DNA of 64,000 bases from Mesomycoplasma ovipneumoniae ATCC 29419 (GTDB lineage Bacteria; Bacillota_I; Bacilli_A; Mycoplasmatales; Metamycoplasmataceae): the NCBI RefSeq assembly GCF_028885435.1, contig NZ_CP118522.1:558001-622000 (forward strand), given 5' to 3'. Positions within the stretch are counted from its first letter, which is position 1; each line of letters opens with the position of its first letter. A model generated the notes under the pieces. It saw nothing but the letters and a program-made list of their open reading frames with translations, ran no database searches and was not told the DNA's origin. Below, piece after piece: positions 23,335 to 33,945 of the stretch. The translations under genes were made by a program, and so were the position numbers.

Positions 23335-23940
23335 TCACCTTCTAAGCTGGCCTAGAAAATACCATTCTTTAGATAATCAAATAAACTAAACTAAAAAAGT
23401 TAAAATTTTAACTTAAAAAGCAAAATTTGAAATTTTTAAACTACTTTTTTAGTTTAAAACACTGGCAAAAATCAATTTACGGATAAAGCAACAAAATCAT
23501 AAAAAAATACAACTGCTATTTAAACTCAATGCAAATAGAAAACTCATTTTTATTTGCATTGAGCCTAAAAAAATATGTGAAGTTTTGAAAGAGCCATAAT
23601 TAAAAGCCTTAAATTTATAGATTTCTAAACGGTTAAATTTAAGGCATTGCATCATATTTAAAAATATGACGGAAAATTCGCATTTTGTGATTTTATTAGA
23701 CAAAAAACATAACTATTTCTCCTTAATTCTAATATTCATTTATTAATTATTCTTAGTGAAGTTTATTATAACATAATTTTTTCTTAGACCAAACATTTTT
23801 TTTTTTTTTTTGCAAAAGGTTAATTTCAAAATTATAAAAATTAAGGTTTTACCACCAAAAACACCGATTTACGGGTGTTTTTTTGCATATTTGTATTTAA
23901 TAAAAAATGAATTTTTGACATCAAGCTAGGAAACTCGGGA
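23335..23940. mobile_element. Element A copy 2
   Basis: Right end AGCTAGGAAACTCGGGA (degenerate inverted repeat); the left end is diverged (CTAAGCTGGCCTAG region), so its exact start is approximate. The minus strand carries a 16-T run (23796-23811), the -35 box TTGGTC (23787-23792), a 16-base spacer and TATAAT (23765-23770). It lies in the divergent region between the catabolic and uptake sugar operons. Confidence 0.75.
23390..23758 (-). ncRNA. Putative structured RNA of element A copy 2
   Basis: Begins a few bases downstream of the TTGGTC/TATAAT promoter. Two conserved stems are perfect here: CTCAATGCAAAT (23525-23536) with ATTTGCATTGAG (23552-23563), and CCTTAAATTTA (23607-23617) with TAAATTTAAGG (23634-23644). 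A third hairpin centres on CATATTTAAAAATATG. A 68-codon frame exists in this copy but is not kept in the others, so an RNA product is more plausible than a protein. The 3' end is not defined. Confidence 0.45.
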
Positions 23941-24109
23941 AAACTGGTTTTAATAGATGAAATAATTATACATTAATTTTGCAAAAAATAAAGAAAAATA
24001 TTGATTTTTCACAAAAAAATAATTTTATAAGAATTTTTTTATATTTTTTTAATTTTTTAATAAAAAATTATTTTTTTTGATAAAATTACAAAAGAGTACG
24101 TATAGACAT

Positions 24110-24547
24110 ATGACAAATTCAAAACCAACGTTAAAAACAAGGTTTCGGTATATTTTTTTAGGAAAACTGCCTCTTGAACGAAAGTACCGTCCTAAAATCA
24201 TCGAATACTTTTATTTATTTATTGGAAATTTTGTAATTTCTACTTTTTGAGTATTAGTTTTATTAGCTTTTGGAAAATATGAATGGAAAATTTCCGAAAA
24301 TTGAAGTCTAATTTTATCTAACGAATTTAGTAGTTATTTTTGAAAATTCATAATATCTATTAGCATAACAGCTTGAGTTGTCAATATTTTCTTATGTATT
24401 CACTTGATTTACATTCTTTCAAAAACTGAAGATTATAAATGGGTAGTATTTTTGTCAATTTTTACTAATGTTTTTCCATTTTTTAGCTTTTTTAGCTTAA
24501 TTATTTCAGTTTTTGGCTTTTATAAACACAAAATTGTTTTTAAATAG
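24110..24547 (+). CDS. Small four-helix membrane protein
   Basis: About 145 aa with several TGA Trp codons; not recognised. After a basic N-terminus there are about four hydrophobic segments (YLFIGNFVISTFWVLVLLAF, FIISISITAWVVNIFLCI, WVVFLSIFTNVFPFFSFFS, LIISVFGFY). It is the first plus-strand gene after the divergent region, 32 bases before the substrate-binding lipoprotein, so it probably belongs to the uptake operon. No ribosome site is obvious, and it may be on a short-leader mRNA. Confidence 0.6.
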
Positions 24548-24579
24548 ATGTAAAAGTGTTTTTTTTGAAAGGAATTATC

Positions 24580-27045
24580 ATGAAGAAAATAACAAAATCA
24601 ATTTTTGGAATGGTTTCTTTTAGCCCAATTGCCTTAATAGCTTGTGGGGGTCCTGTAAACGAATTTGCACATAATAAAGAAATTATTGTCGCCGTTGACC
24701 CAGCCCAGACAAATTATTGAAAACAAAATATTGAAGAATTTAACAAAACAGATTCAGCAACAAAAAACGGCTTTAAAATTAGAACTATTTCCAAAAATGT
24801 CTTTTCAGCACTAGATTTTTCAACAGTTGGCCACACAGACACAAACAATACGCCTGATATTTTCTATGCACCTCAAGACCGAATTACCGACTTAGTCCAA
24901 GGTGGAGCGGTTTCTTATTTGAATGATTTTTTGCCTAATTTATTTAATGAAATTACAGACCAAATTGGGGCTACAGCAATAGAAAAAGAAAATATGAAAA
25001 ATTTCGGGACTGTTTTTGGCCTAAAAAATAACAGAGTCCACTCAGAATTTGTTGGAATCCAACACAACAAAGAAGGAATTGTTCTAGCTTCAACAGAAAA
25101 CGAAGACCAAACTCGGACAATTTTACAAAATCCAGATACAGATTCTCTTGCCGAGCTTGTTGAAAAAGGCGAAGGTCTGTTTAGAATCCAAGACTTCTGG
25201 TACGGAAATGGTGTTCTTGCCGGTGCACTTGAAAAAATTGCTCAGCGCGAAAATTTAAAAGACGAAGACGGAAAACCCTTGAATTTAATGTCAAAATTGC
25301 TATATACTAAAAATAATCAGTTTACTTCTGGTCTTCTTCATAGTGATATTGATCTGGTTGTTGATTCTAATTTAAAACCTGAAAACAATGAATACCAGCA
25401 GTATTTCCGTGAAGCTTTTAAATCAGTGGCAAAAATTTACTACCCAGTTTTTAAAGCTGCTTATGGAAGTGAGGCTGATTATAAAAATTCAATTTGGTCT
25501 AAAAAGGGAATTTCACAGGCAGATTTAGCTCAAATTATTAAATCTGATATGAATGTTACCCAAAATACAATTTTTCGACTAATGAAAGAAAAGAAACTAA
25601 AATTTGCAATTATTGGAACTTGAGATGTGCAAAACTCAGAAAAATCTGCAAATGCCAAGTCTTTTTTTAACATCACCAAAGCAACTAATGAAACTGATTT
25701 TAAACAGGCCCTAGGTTCATGATCTTTTTTGATCAACTCACGAAATAATTCATCTTCTCCTGAGCGAAAACAGGCCCTAAATGATCTTTTTAAAATAATG
25801 TTTTCGGCTAAAACAAACACCGCTTATTTCCAAGATGATTCAAAAATTCCGTTTGTAAAATCGCTAACAAATCAAATCAAACAGGAAGTTGAAAAAATTA
25901 ATCAACCTCTTAGTGTAAAATTTGAAACACTTAAAAAAGACTTAGGATATACAGACGATAATGAAATTGAAAATGCAATAAATGCCCAAATTCAAAAAAC
26001 AGCAAATCCAAAGTATATTAACCAAACAGTTGAGTCAAATTGAGACAAAACAACAAATCCAGATGCTAGCTCAGAAGAAAATTATCTCACTTTTGGTGCT
26101 AGAATTGAAACAGACAATCTTGATGCCAGCCTAGTTGAGAGTGCTAATAAAATTAATCAATTAATTGAAAAATACCAAAAATTTGCGGCAATCCGTAACA
26201 CTTTGGCAACAATTTTTGGTCAAACAGATTTATCTAAATTCACCGGAAATGGTGAGAGCTGACAAATTGATCAGAGTTTTTTCAAAGTTGGAATTAAAGA
26301 TGCAAAAGTTGGAAAATACGATCTTGATATTTCCCAAAGTGATACTACCGCGCACGTTCGTAAAGTTGAGGCTTTCCTTTTTGGCGCAAATGGTGATGAG
26401 CAATCTGAAAAAGACCAAAAAATTGAACAGTACAGTAAATTAATTTTGGAAAATAATCACGATCTGACAAAACTTGAGGCAAGTATTGCTGCTGAAATCA
26501 AAGAAATTCAAGAAAAAGCAAAATTAATTGCCAAAAATCCAGCTGCTGATGCAACAATTGAAAAAATTGCGCGTGCTTATTTAAATAATTATGTTAGTGC
26601 TGCCCTAATTCGCTCATTTGTTAGTCCTGAGACAATTAAGCAAACAAAAGCACAAAAAACTACCACAAAATCAGGTCAAACTGTTGACAAATACACCTTA
26701 GGTGATGCTGAGCAAATTATTAGCGAATACTTAAAATCAAAAAGTTTTGACAAAATTCTTAACGTAATTGACTCAGATAAAACTATTGAAAACCAAGGTG
26801 TTGGAATTCTTAATACTGATAATTCCCGTTTTGACAGATCAAATCCGCAATTTAGTTCAACAGTTTGGGGTGCTTGAAATGATCAAACTTTTGGTTCAGA
26901 AGTTTTCCACAAAAGTGTTTTAGACAAAATTAAAAACGAAGAAGATTTTGCCAAAATATTTTTTGACAAAGTTGCAATTGAATACTACAAAAAAATTCTT
27001 CTTGCAAACCAAGGAACTAGCAGGGTTATTGTAAATTTTAGTTAA
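24580..27045 (+). CDS. ABC transporter substrate-binding lipoprotein (sugar)
   Basis: About 821 aa. The signal peptide ends in a lipobox with Cys22 (PIALIAC|GG), so the mature protein is lipid-anchored on the outer membrane face. The first domain (EIIVAVDPAQTNYWKQNIEE, then PDIFYAPQDRITDLVQGGAV) resembles MalE-type extracellular binding proteins. The protein is roughly twice the usual 400-450 aa; the extra C-terminal half is Lys/Glu-rich and unassigned. Start ATG follows AAAGGAATT. The following genes encode MalF-like, MalG-like and MsmK-like components, supporting a role in oligosaccharide uptake. Confidence 0.8.
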
Positions 27046-27047
27046 AA

Positions 27048-27554
27048 ATGGGGCCTGTTTTTAAATTTAAGATTAACATCCCAAAGTCACATTTTTATTT
27101 GCTAATTAGTTTAAGTGCTTTTTTGTCAATTGCACTTATTAGTTGAATTTTAATCCCTTTTGTTTTTGGGACACATTTAGATCAAATCAGTAAAACAAAT
27201 CTGGAAGATCAACGGGAAATTTTAGCCTCAAATTTAGCAGCCGGAAAATTAAGTGCTTATATTGGGACAAATTTATTTGTGATTTTCTTTGGAATCTACC
27301 TTTTTCTGGCTTATTCAAAAGTAAAAATTGGCTATTTTTTCTACTTTTTTTGGATTTTTGTCTTTGGCTCAATGGCTGGCTATCCTTTTTTTCAAGGAGC
27401 AGAAAAATTAAATAGTGCTGAATTAATAAGCGGAATTTTTATCTCTATTTTTTCTGGGTTGATTGTTGTTGTCTTGATTTATTCAACTTACATTTACCGA
27501 CTTAAACGAATTATTACAAAATACAAATTAGCAAGTGGCGGTTTTAATGCATAA
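27048..27554 (+). CDS. Four-helix membrane protein of the sugar ABC operon
   Basis: About 168 aa. Hydrophobic segments at about residues 15-42, 73-93, 97-117 and 130-155; no family recognised. It begins 2 bases after the lipoprotein stop and its end overlaps the next start by 8 bases. The tight packing suggests a component or partner of the transporter. Confidence 0.6.
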
Positions 27555-27903
27555 ATTACAACTCTATAATTATTATGGCAAGAAATTTGACACTATTATT
27601 GATATTGAGGCTAAAACGCTAAAATCTTATTATCATAGTGCAAAAATTACTCACTCAAGATTTTTAGATAAGATCAAAATTCAAGAAAACATTGAAAAAG
27701 AGCTATTTTTACGGGCCAGGCAAACAATTCGCGATAATCTAAAACGCGAATTACATAGTCAAAAAATCGCCTTTAAAAATGAGCTAAAAGTTCTCAAAGA
27801 CGCTTATATTAAACTTAATTTTGCAGTTTCAGTTGAAAAATTGCTCAATTTTGAAATTAAAAAAAATCGAAAAAGAGCTCAAAAATCTTCGCAGTTGATT
27901 TAA
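27547..27903 (+). CDS. N-terminal part of the MalF-like permease gene (separate frame)
   Basis: About 118 aa, MHKLQLYNYYGKKFDTI then a charged helical stretch. It runs into a run of eight A (27859-27866), after which the frame ends within about 12 codons. In the +1 frame the sequence continues smoothly (IEKELKNLRSWFKDFSKSL) into the next ORF. With seven A the two would be one protein of about 1016 aa. So this is either the 5' part of a frameshifted or slippage-expressed gene, or a small separate protein. The fusion reading seems more likely. Confidence 0.55.
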   Translation: MHKLQLYNYYGKKFDTIIDIEAKTLKSYYHSAKITHSRFLDKIKIQENIEKELFLRARQTIRDNLKRELHSQKIAFKNELKVLKDAYIKLNFAVSVEKLLNFEIKKNRKRAQKSSQLI

Positions 27904-30598
27904 AGATTTTTCAAAATCACTCAACCAAACAGAAGATAGCCCGCAGGTTAAAGTTGAATTGTTTGAAAAAACAAAAAAATCAACCTTAGAATCTGAAGTT
28001 GACTTAATAAAAAAGCACTTTATTTTCCAAGTTTGCCTAAATTATGTTAGAAAATACCAAGATTTTGACTTTGACCTAAACAAAATTAGCCAATTTCTTG
28101 ATGAAGACGGCAAAAAATTCTTAGTCCAATCAAAACTAAAAAGTGATTTTTTTGTCAATTTTTATCAGCAAATTAAACAAAAACAAGAAGAACTCTTAAA
28201 AAAATCAGCTTTAGCTAAAAAAAATTACACTGAAACCAAACAGTTACAAACTGACTTATATAAAAAAAGAAAATCAAATTTAGAACTCAAAGCAAAACAA
28301 AAAATAATTTCGCTCGAATATAGTTATAAAAATGCAATTGATTTCCTAAAACAGCAAGCAAATCAGCAAAATGCAGCCCAAAAGGAATTAATTAGCGAAA
28401 AAAAGCAGGAAATTATTGCTTTTGAGTCCAAAAATATTAGCAAACTAAATGAATTTAAGCAAGAAATTAATTCACAAATTAACAAAATTAGCGCTCAAAA
28501 ACAAAAATATCTTGCCTTTAGTTTGTCCCAGACAAAAATAAATTTCCTTGATCAGGCAATTAAATTATTTTACGCCATTCAAAAAAATCAAAATTTTGAA
28601 ATTCCAGATTTAGATATTTCCCTTGAGAATCACGGCCAAATTTTAAAAGATAAATTAGATTTTTTCCATAAATTAAAAGATGAAAATGCACAACTTTTTG
28701 ATTTAATTAAAAGTCATTATTTTGGTTTTTATGGTAGTTTTTTGATAAAAAAACTGGCAAAATCAAGTCTAAAATGGCAAATTTTGCTCCAAAAAGCTAA
28801 ATATTTAAAGCAATATTCATACAAAGGTCATTATCTTCAGGATCTCGGCTGGGCAACCAGAGAAAAAACGATCGAAGACTTTAAGACACGGATAAAATTT
28901 ATAAATGAAAAAATTCTTGCAAAATACGAGCTTAAAGTTTTAAAATCAAGTCCAGATTTTAAAACTCAGCAAGAAGAAATTAAAACAAAAATCAGTGAAA
29001 TTAAGCAAAATTATGTCGAGAGTGTTGCTAAAAACAAAAAAAGATTGCAGCAAAATGAAATTGCCAAAACAGCCTTTAAAAACTTGCAAAAACAAGCCAA
29101 AATTGCAAAAACTGACCAAAAAAGAACGCTGTTTTTGAGCTCAAAAATAACAAAATTCAAACAAATTCTCAAAACAAATAATTACCGTTATTTTAATGAA
29201 CTAAAAGTTAACAAAAAAATTTATGAATCAAAAGCAAATGAAGCACTAAAATCTTATCCTGTTGAGACAATAAAAAACGTCCGTTTTATTAGCTTCTTTT
29301 TGAATTTAATCTTCCCAGGACTTGCTGAATTATTTGTATTTCGCCAGTTTATCAAAGGATCTTTACTTTCAGTTGTTAGTATAATTTGTTATGCTTTTAT
29401 AATTCCCTTTTCATTTGGGGCTTACTGGTCAAAAATGGGCGGGATTCCGGGCTTTGCTGACTTAGGAGCAAATTTACACTCGCCCCGGGATGGTATTTTT
29501 ACTGATGCACGTTTTTACCTTTTTGGTGGCGTCCTGTCGGTAATTTTAATGGCTTTTGTGCTAGTTTACTTTATAATTGGGGCAATTTCGGCCTGAAGAA
29601 TTGCAAAAGCAATGGAAGCTGGCGTTGTTCCGGGAAAATGACTCTATTCAAAACAGTGACTTCAGACTACCGGATTTCCGTGAATGATTTCACTAATTGG
29701 TCATGCTTTAATGATTTTTATCGTTGCTGCGCCAATAATTACTTCAGTTTTAATTTCTTTTACTGACTATGGCTACAATCATGCCGCCCCAGGTCAAACA
29801 GTTAACTGAGTTGGACTTAAACAATGAGGAAAATGGTGAGATTATCGCCAACTTGGACTGTTTCAATCACTAGCTTCAGTTCTTGGTTGAACCGCAATTT
29901 GGACGGTTTTATCAACACTTTTTCCGATTGGTTTAGGAATTTTAATTGCAATTTTAACAAATTCTTCCCGAATTAAAGGTAAAAAAATTTTTCGGCTTAT
30001 ATTTATTTTACCCTGAGCAGTGCCGGCGTTTGTTTCTTTGTCTTTTATTCGTTCAATGTTTGCCGCTGATTCAAAAGGTTATATTAATTTAATTTTAATT
30101 AATTTAGGACTTATTAAAGACGGAATTTCTTGACTAAATCAAATTGGTACGGCCCGAGTTTTATTAATTGTTGTCCAGACTTGAATTAGTTATGCCTTTA
30201 TTTTTATGCTTGTAACCGGAAATCTGCAGGCAATTTCGGGTGAAATTTACGAAGCTGGTGCGGTTGATGGGGCTTCTAAATCGCAAATTTTCTGAAAACT
30301 GACGCTTCCCCAGCTACTTCTGGGAATTGCACCGATGTTAATTGGACAATTTGTCGGCGCCTTTAATAACTTTACAACAATTTCAATTTTCACAGGCGGT
30401 GGGCCAGCTTATGCAAATGCCTCCCCATTTGGTGAGGCCTCAACTGACATTATTATTTCTTGAGTGTTTAAGCTAACAACTCAAGGAATAAAAATTGATG
30501 GACACCAAGCTTTTGCCGCCGCACTTTCAACACTGGCAGCGCTAATTAGTATTAGTTTTGCCCTTCGTGGTTTTATAAAATCAATGCAAAGGAGATAA
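27851..30598 (+). CDS. MalF-like sugar ABC permease with long coiled-coil extension
   Basis: The first about 450 residues are a Lys/Gln/Glu-rich coiled coil without membrane segments. From VRFISFFLNLIFPGLAELF onward there are membrane helices. The MalF-type permease core begins near 29660 and includes the EAA loop EIYEAGAVDGASKSQIFWKL that contacts the ATPase. No ATG start is seen; the frame is open from about 27845 and overlaps the previous ORF, so it is probably the continuation of 27547-27903 through an A-run frameshift. A TTG at 27851 or 27959 could serve as an independent start. Stop at 30596-30598, just before malG. Confidence 0.75.
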
Positions 30599-30602
30599 AA
30601 TT

Positions 30603-31538
30603 ATGAACTTATTAGTGCCAAAAATTGCTAGTTTTGAGTTTGTTGCCAAAAATGCTAGTCCAAAAAAACGTCTAAATTTAAGTGATGAACGCGATATTAA
30701 GCCAATTGAGTTACTTTGAATTTTTCTTAATTATTTAATTTTAATTTCTTGGTCTGTTGTTGTTTTATTTCCAATAGTTTCGCTAGTTATTGCCACTTTT
30801 AATGTTGCTAATACTCGACTTATTACAATTACACCGTTTGTTTTTGGTTTTGATAATTTCACTTATTTATTTACTTCTGAACGGTCTTATTTTTTCTCTT
30901 GGTACGGAAATACGCTAACAATTGCACTTTTAACGATGGTTATTTCAACTACCGCCGTTGCACTAAATAGTTATGCTTATTCACGTTTTCGCTTTAAAGG
31001 TTCAAAACATTCTTTGACAATAATTATGTTATTGCAAATGATTCCGGCAACTTCTTCGTTAATTTTTCTCTATATTTTAGTCCAAATTGGCCAAATTGGC
31101 GGAATTTCACCGATATTTATGTTAGTAATTATTTACTCAGGTGGGGCCGTTTCTGGAAATACTTTTATGCTCAAAGCTTATTTAGATAGTATTTCTCGCG
31201 AACTTGATGATTCAGCAAAAATTGATGGCTGTTCAAATTTTGGTGTTTTTTTCAAAATTTTACTACCGGTTTTACGACCTGCAATAATTATGGTTGCCCT
31301 TTGATCTTTTTTAACACCATTTACCGATGTTATTTTACCAAGATTTGTTCTTTTCAATATTCAAGACTTAACTCTTGCTGTCGGTCTTGAAACATTTATT
31401 AATGTCGAGCCAAAACATGTCAATGCTGGCGCTTATGCAGCTGGGGCTCTACTTGCGGCTCTTCCTGCGCTTGGTTTATTTATGTATTTACAAAAATACA
31501 TAATTGGCGGACTTTCTGAAGGAGCTGTTAAAGGTTAA
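30603..31538 (+). CDS. MalG-like sugar ABC permease
   Basis: About 311 aa with six predicted helices. The EAA loop is RELDDSAKIDGCSNFGVFFK, followed by LLPVLRPAII, typical of the MalG/UgpE family. Start ATG follows AAAGGAGATAAAATT. It is 4 bases after the MalF-like stop and 2 bases before the ATPase start. It forms the second half of the membrane channel with the upstream permease. Confidence 0.85.
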
Positions 31539-31540
31539 TT

Positions 31541-32740
31541 ATGGAAAAAAATAAAAAACTTTTTGAACTTGAAGATCTTAATTTAGATTTAAATCAAATT
31601 GATTTAAATAAGATGGTTGCAAAAATTGGACAACAACAAGAAGAAACAAAAGGTGCCAAAATTGTTCTTAATAATGTCTCAAAAAAATATGAAGGTAATG
31701 ACAAATATACACTCGAGGCAATCGATCTTACAATTGAAAGTGGTAATTTTTGCATCTTTTTAGGACCTTCAGGTTCAGGAAAAACAACGCTTTTAAGAAT
31801 GATTGCCGGCCTAAATTCAATTACTCAAGGTGATTTAATTTTTAATGGCAAACGGTATAATAACCTACCACCCCATCAGCGAAATATTGCAATGGTTTTC
31901 CAGTCTTATGCCCTTTATCCGCATTTGAATGTTTATGATAATATTTCTTTTGGACTCAAAATTGCAAAAGAAAGACGCGACATTATTGACTCAAAAGTAA
32001 AAAATGTTGCCCAAATTTTAAAAATAAGTGACTATCTATACTCAAAACCGCGCGATCTTTCTGGTGGTCAACGTCAAAGAGTGGCAATTGGACGGGCAAT
32101 TGCTCGTGCACCGCAAGTTTTTTTAATGGACGAACCACTTTCAAATTTAGATGCAAAATTACGTGAATCAATGCGCCGTGAAATTGTAAATATTCACCGA
32201 ATGCTCAAAACTACAAGTATTTATGTAACTCATGATCAACTTGAGGCAATGACGATGGGAAACCAAATTGTAGTTTTTAATGACGGTAAAATTCAGCAAA
32301 ATGGAACCGGAAAAGAATTATATTTTAAGCCTAAAAACACATTTGTTGCCACATTTATCGGTTCGCCAACAATGAATTTATTCGATTGTGTTGTTGAGAA
32401 CAACCAAATAAAGGCAAAAAAAGCGCCAATTTGGTTTGAAATTGACCAAAAATTGGCGAATTTATTAAGTCAAAATCAAGAATTACAAGTCGGCTTTCGC
32501 TCTGAAGATATTTATCTAAATCAAAATCAGGCCCAATTTGACGGTATTATTACTAATGTTGAGCTAATTGGTAAAGATCAACTTGTTGCAATTAAAGTTA
32601 GCGATCAACTTGAATTAATTTCCAACCAGAATAATATTTTTGAATACTTTTTAGACCAAAAAGTTAAAGTTAGCTTTAATTTAGAACGGATTCACATTTT
32701 CGATGCAATAACAAAGGAGCGAATTGATCTTGATAACTAA
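31541..32740 (+). CDS. msmK: Sugar ABC transporter ATPase (MsmK/UgpC type)
   Basis: About 399 aa. An N-terminal extension of about 45 residues precedes the ATPase fold. Walker A GPSGSGKTTLL (about residue 75), Q-loop MVFQSYALYPH, signature DLSGGQRQRVAIGRAIARAP (about 172), Walker B VFLMDEPLSNLDAKL (about 196) and the switch His in YVTHDQ are all present. The C-terminal beta domain (QVGFRSEDIYL) is the regulatory TOBE type found in MalK/MsmK/UgpC. It energises the uptake of the operon's sugar. The symbol follows the family; substrate is inferred from context. Confidence 0.88.
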   Translation: MEKNKKLFELEDLNLDLNQIDLNKMVAKIGQQQEETKGAKIVLNNVSKKYEGNDKYTLEAIDLTIESGNFCIFLGPSGSGKTTLLRMIAGLNSITQGDLIFNGKRYNNLPPHQRNIAMVFQSYALYPHLNVYDNISFGLKIAKERRDIIDSKVKNVAQILKISDYLYSKPRDLSGGQRQRVAIGRAIARAPQVFLMDEPLSNLDAKLRESMRREIVNIHRMLKTTSIYVTHDQLEAMTMGNQIVVFNDGKIQQNGTGKELYFKPKNTFVATFIGSPTMNLFDCVVENNQIKAKKAPIWFEIDQKLANLLSQNQELQVGFRSEDIYLNQNQAQFDGIITNVELIGKDQLVAIKVSDQLELISNQNNIFEYFLDQKVKVSFNLERIHIFDAITKERIDLDN

Positions 32741-33422
32741 TTTAGAATCACGAAGTGCCAAAATTTACTTTTTTATTGCACCCTATTTTACTCGTAAAGT
32801 TTTACAATTAATAAGTAAAATTTTGCTTTTAATAATTATAATTTTCTCTTTTGTCCAAATTTGACAGTTTCTTGAACGAATTGATTGGGAAATTGATTTT
32901 GTTTCAAAAGGTAGTTTTTCTAATTTAACGACTCAAGAAATTACTGAAATTGCTAGAAGCAAATCAACTTCATTGCCACTTTGACCAATTTTTATTAGTC
33001 TAATTTCACTTGTTATTGTTTTTGGTTTTATTCTGTTTTTTTTAATTTTAGCCCAACATATTTATTTATGAAAACAATTTGGCGATCTTAAAGGATTTTA
33101 TAAATTTATTTTTACTTTATCTATAATTATTTTTATTTTAAGTTTCTTTATTGTCGCCCTTCAACCGGCTCAAGTTGAGCAAAATGTTAATGTAAAAATT
33201 GGCGAAACCACCGTCACAGATTCAATTTTTTCTGATTTTCCTAATTATACAAAAATGTGAATAAGTCTAATTTTTAGCTTTTTAATTTTGATTTTACAAA
33301 TAAGTGCAAAATCAAAATTTGGGGCTCTTGAAAAAGACAAAACATTAGCAAAAAAACCTTTTGAAACAAAAAGTCTTGAAGCAAAAATAAACAAAATTAT
33401 CCAAAAAAATTCCAACAGCTAA
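32730..33422 (+). CDS. Membrane protein, last gene of the sugar ABC operon
   Basis: About 230 aa if started at TTG 32730, which has GGAG 10 bases upstream; the start is uncertain and overlaps the ATPase gene by 11 bases. Four hydrophobic stretches, including LLLIIIIFSFVQIWQF, FISLISLVIVFGFILFFLI, FIFTLSIIIFILSFFIVAL and WISLIFSFLILILQI. No family recognised. The C-terminus is Lys-rich and cytosolic. A hairpin terminator follows inside element A copy 3. Confidence 0.6.
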
Positions 33423-33476
33423 TTGTATTTAAACATTTTTCCCAAGTTTGCCAGCTTGAGGAGATAATTTTAAACA

Positions 33477-33500
33477 AGTGTCCGTTTTGGGCACTTTTTT
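33477..33500. terminator. Terminator hairpin at the end of the sugar ABC operon
   Basis: AGTGTCC (33477-33483) pairs with GGGCACT (33489-33495), with one G-U pair, followed by a T run on the plus strand. It serves the upstream sugar operon and may also end the minus-strand RNA of element A copy 3, though the minus-strand T run is weaker. Confidence 0.6.
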
Positions 33501-33834
33501 AATTTTTTTGGCAAAAGTTAATTACCTATTTTAAATCACTGGCAAAAATCAATTTATGGATAAAACAACAAAAATCATAAAAAAACAACTACTATTTAAA
33601 CTCAATGCAAATAGAAAACTCGTTTTTATTTGCAGCGAGCCTAAAAAACATATGAAGTTTTGAAAGAACAATAACCAAAGCCATAAATTTGTAGATTTCT
33701 AAACGGTCAAATTTAAGGCATTCCATCATATTTAAAAATATAATGGATAATTCGCATTTTCTGATTTTTTTAAACAAAAAACATAACTAATTCCCCCTAA
33801 TTCAATATCAAAATTTATTAATTTATTCTTAGTG
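33500..33834 (-). ncRNA. Putative structured RNA of element A copy 3
   Basis: Transcript predicted downstream of the -10 at 33841-33846. The main stem is weaker here (ATTTGCAGCGAG opposes CTCAATGCAAAT with two mismatches). The CTAAATTTA-type stem and the CATCATATTT hairpin remain. The 60-codon frame in this copy does not match the frame openings of other copies. Confidence 0.4.
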
Positions 33835-33945
33835 ACAGTTATTATAACATAATTTTTTCTTAGACCAAGCATTTTTTTTTTTTTTGCAAAATGTTAATTT
33901 TAAAACAATAAAACTTAGGATTTTAGCATCAAAAAACACGGATTT

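Noticed and set aside
23497..23703. 68-codon and related 60-codon frames (33592-33777) in element A as a conserved small protein
   Set aside because: Residue similarity comes from nucleotide conservation. In other copies the frame is interrupted early by indels, and start codons differ, so an RNA function is more likely.
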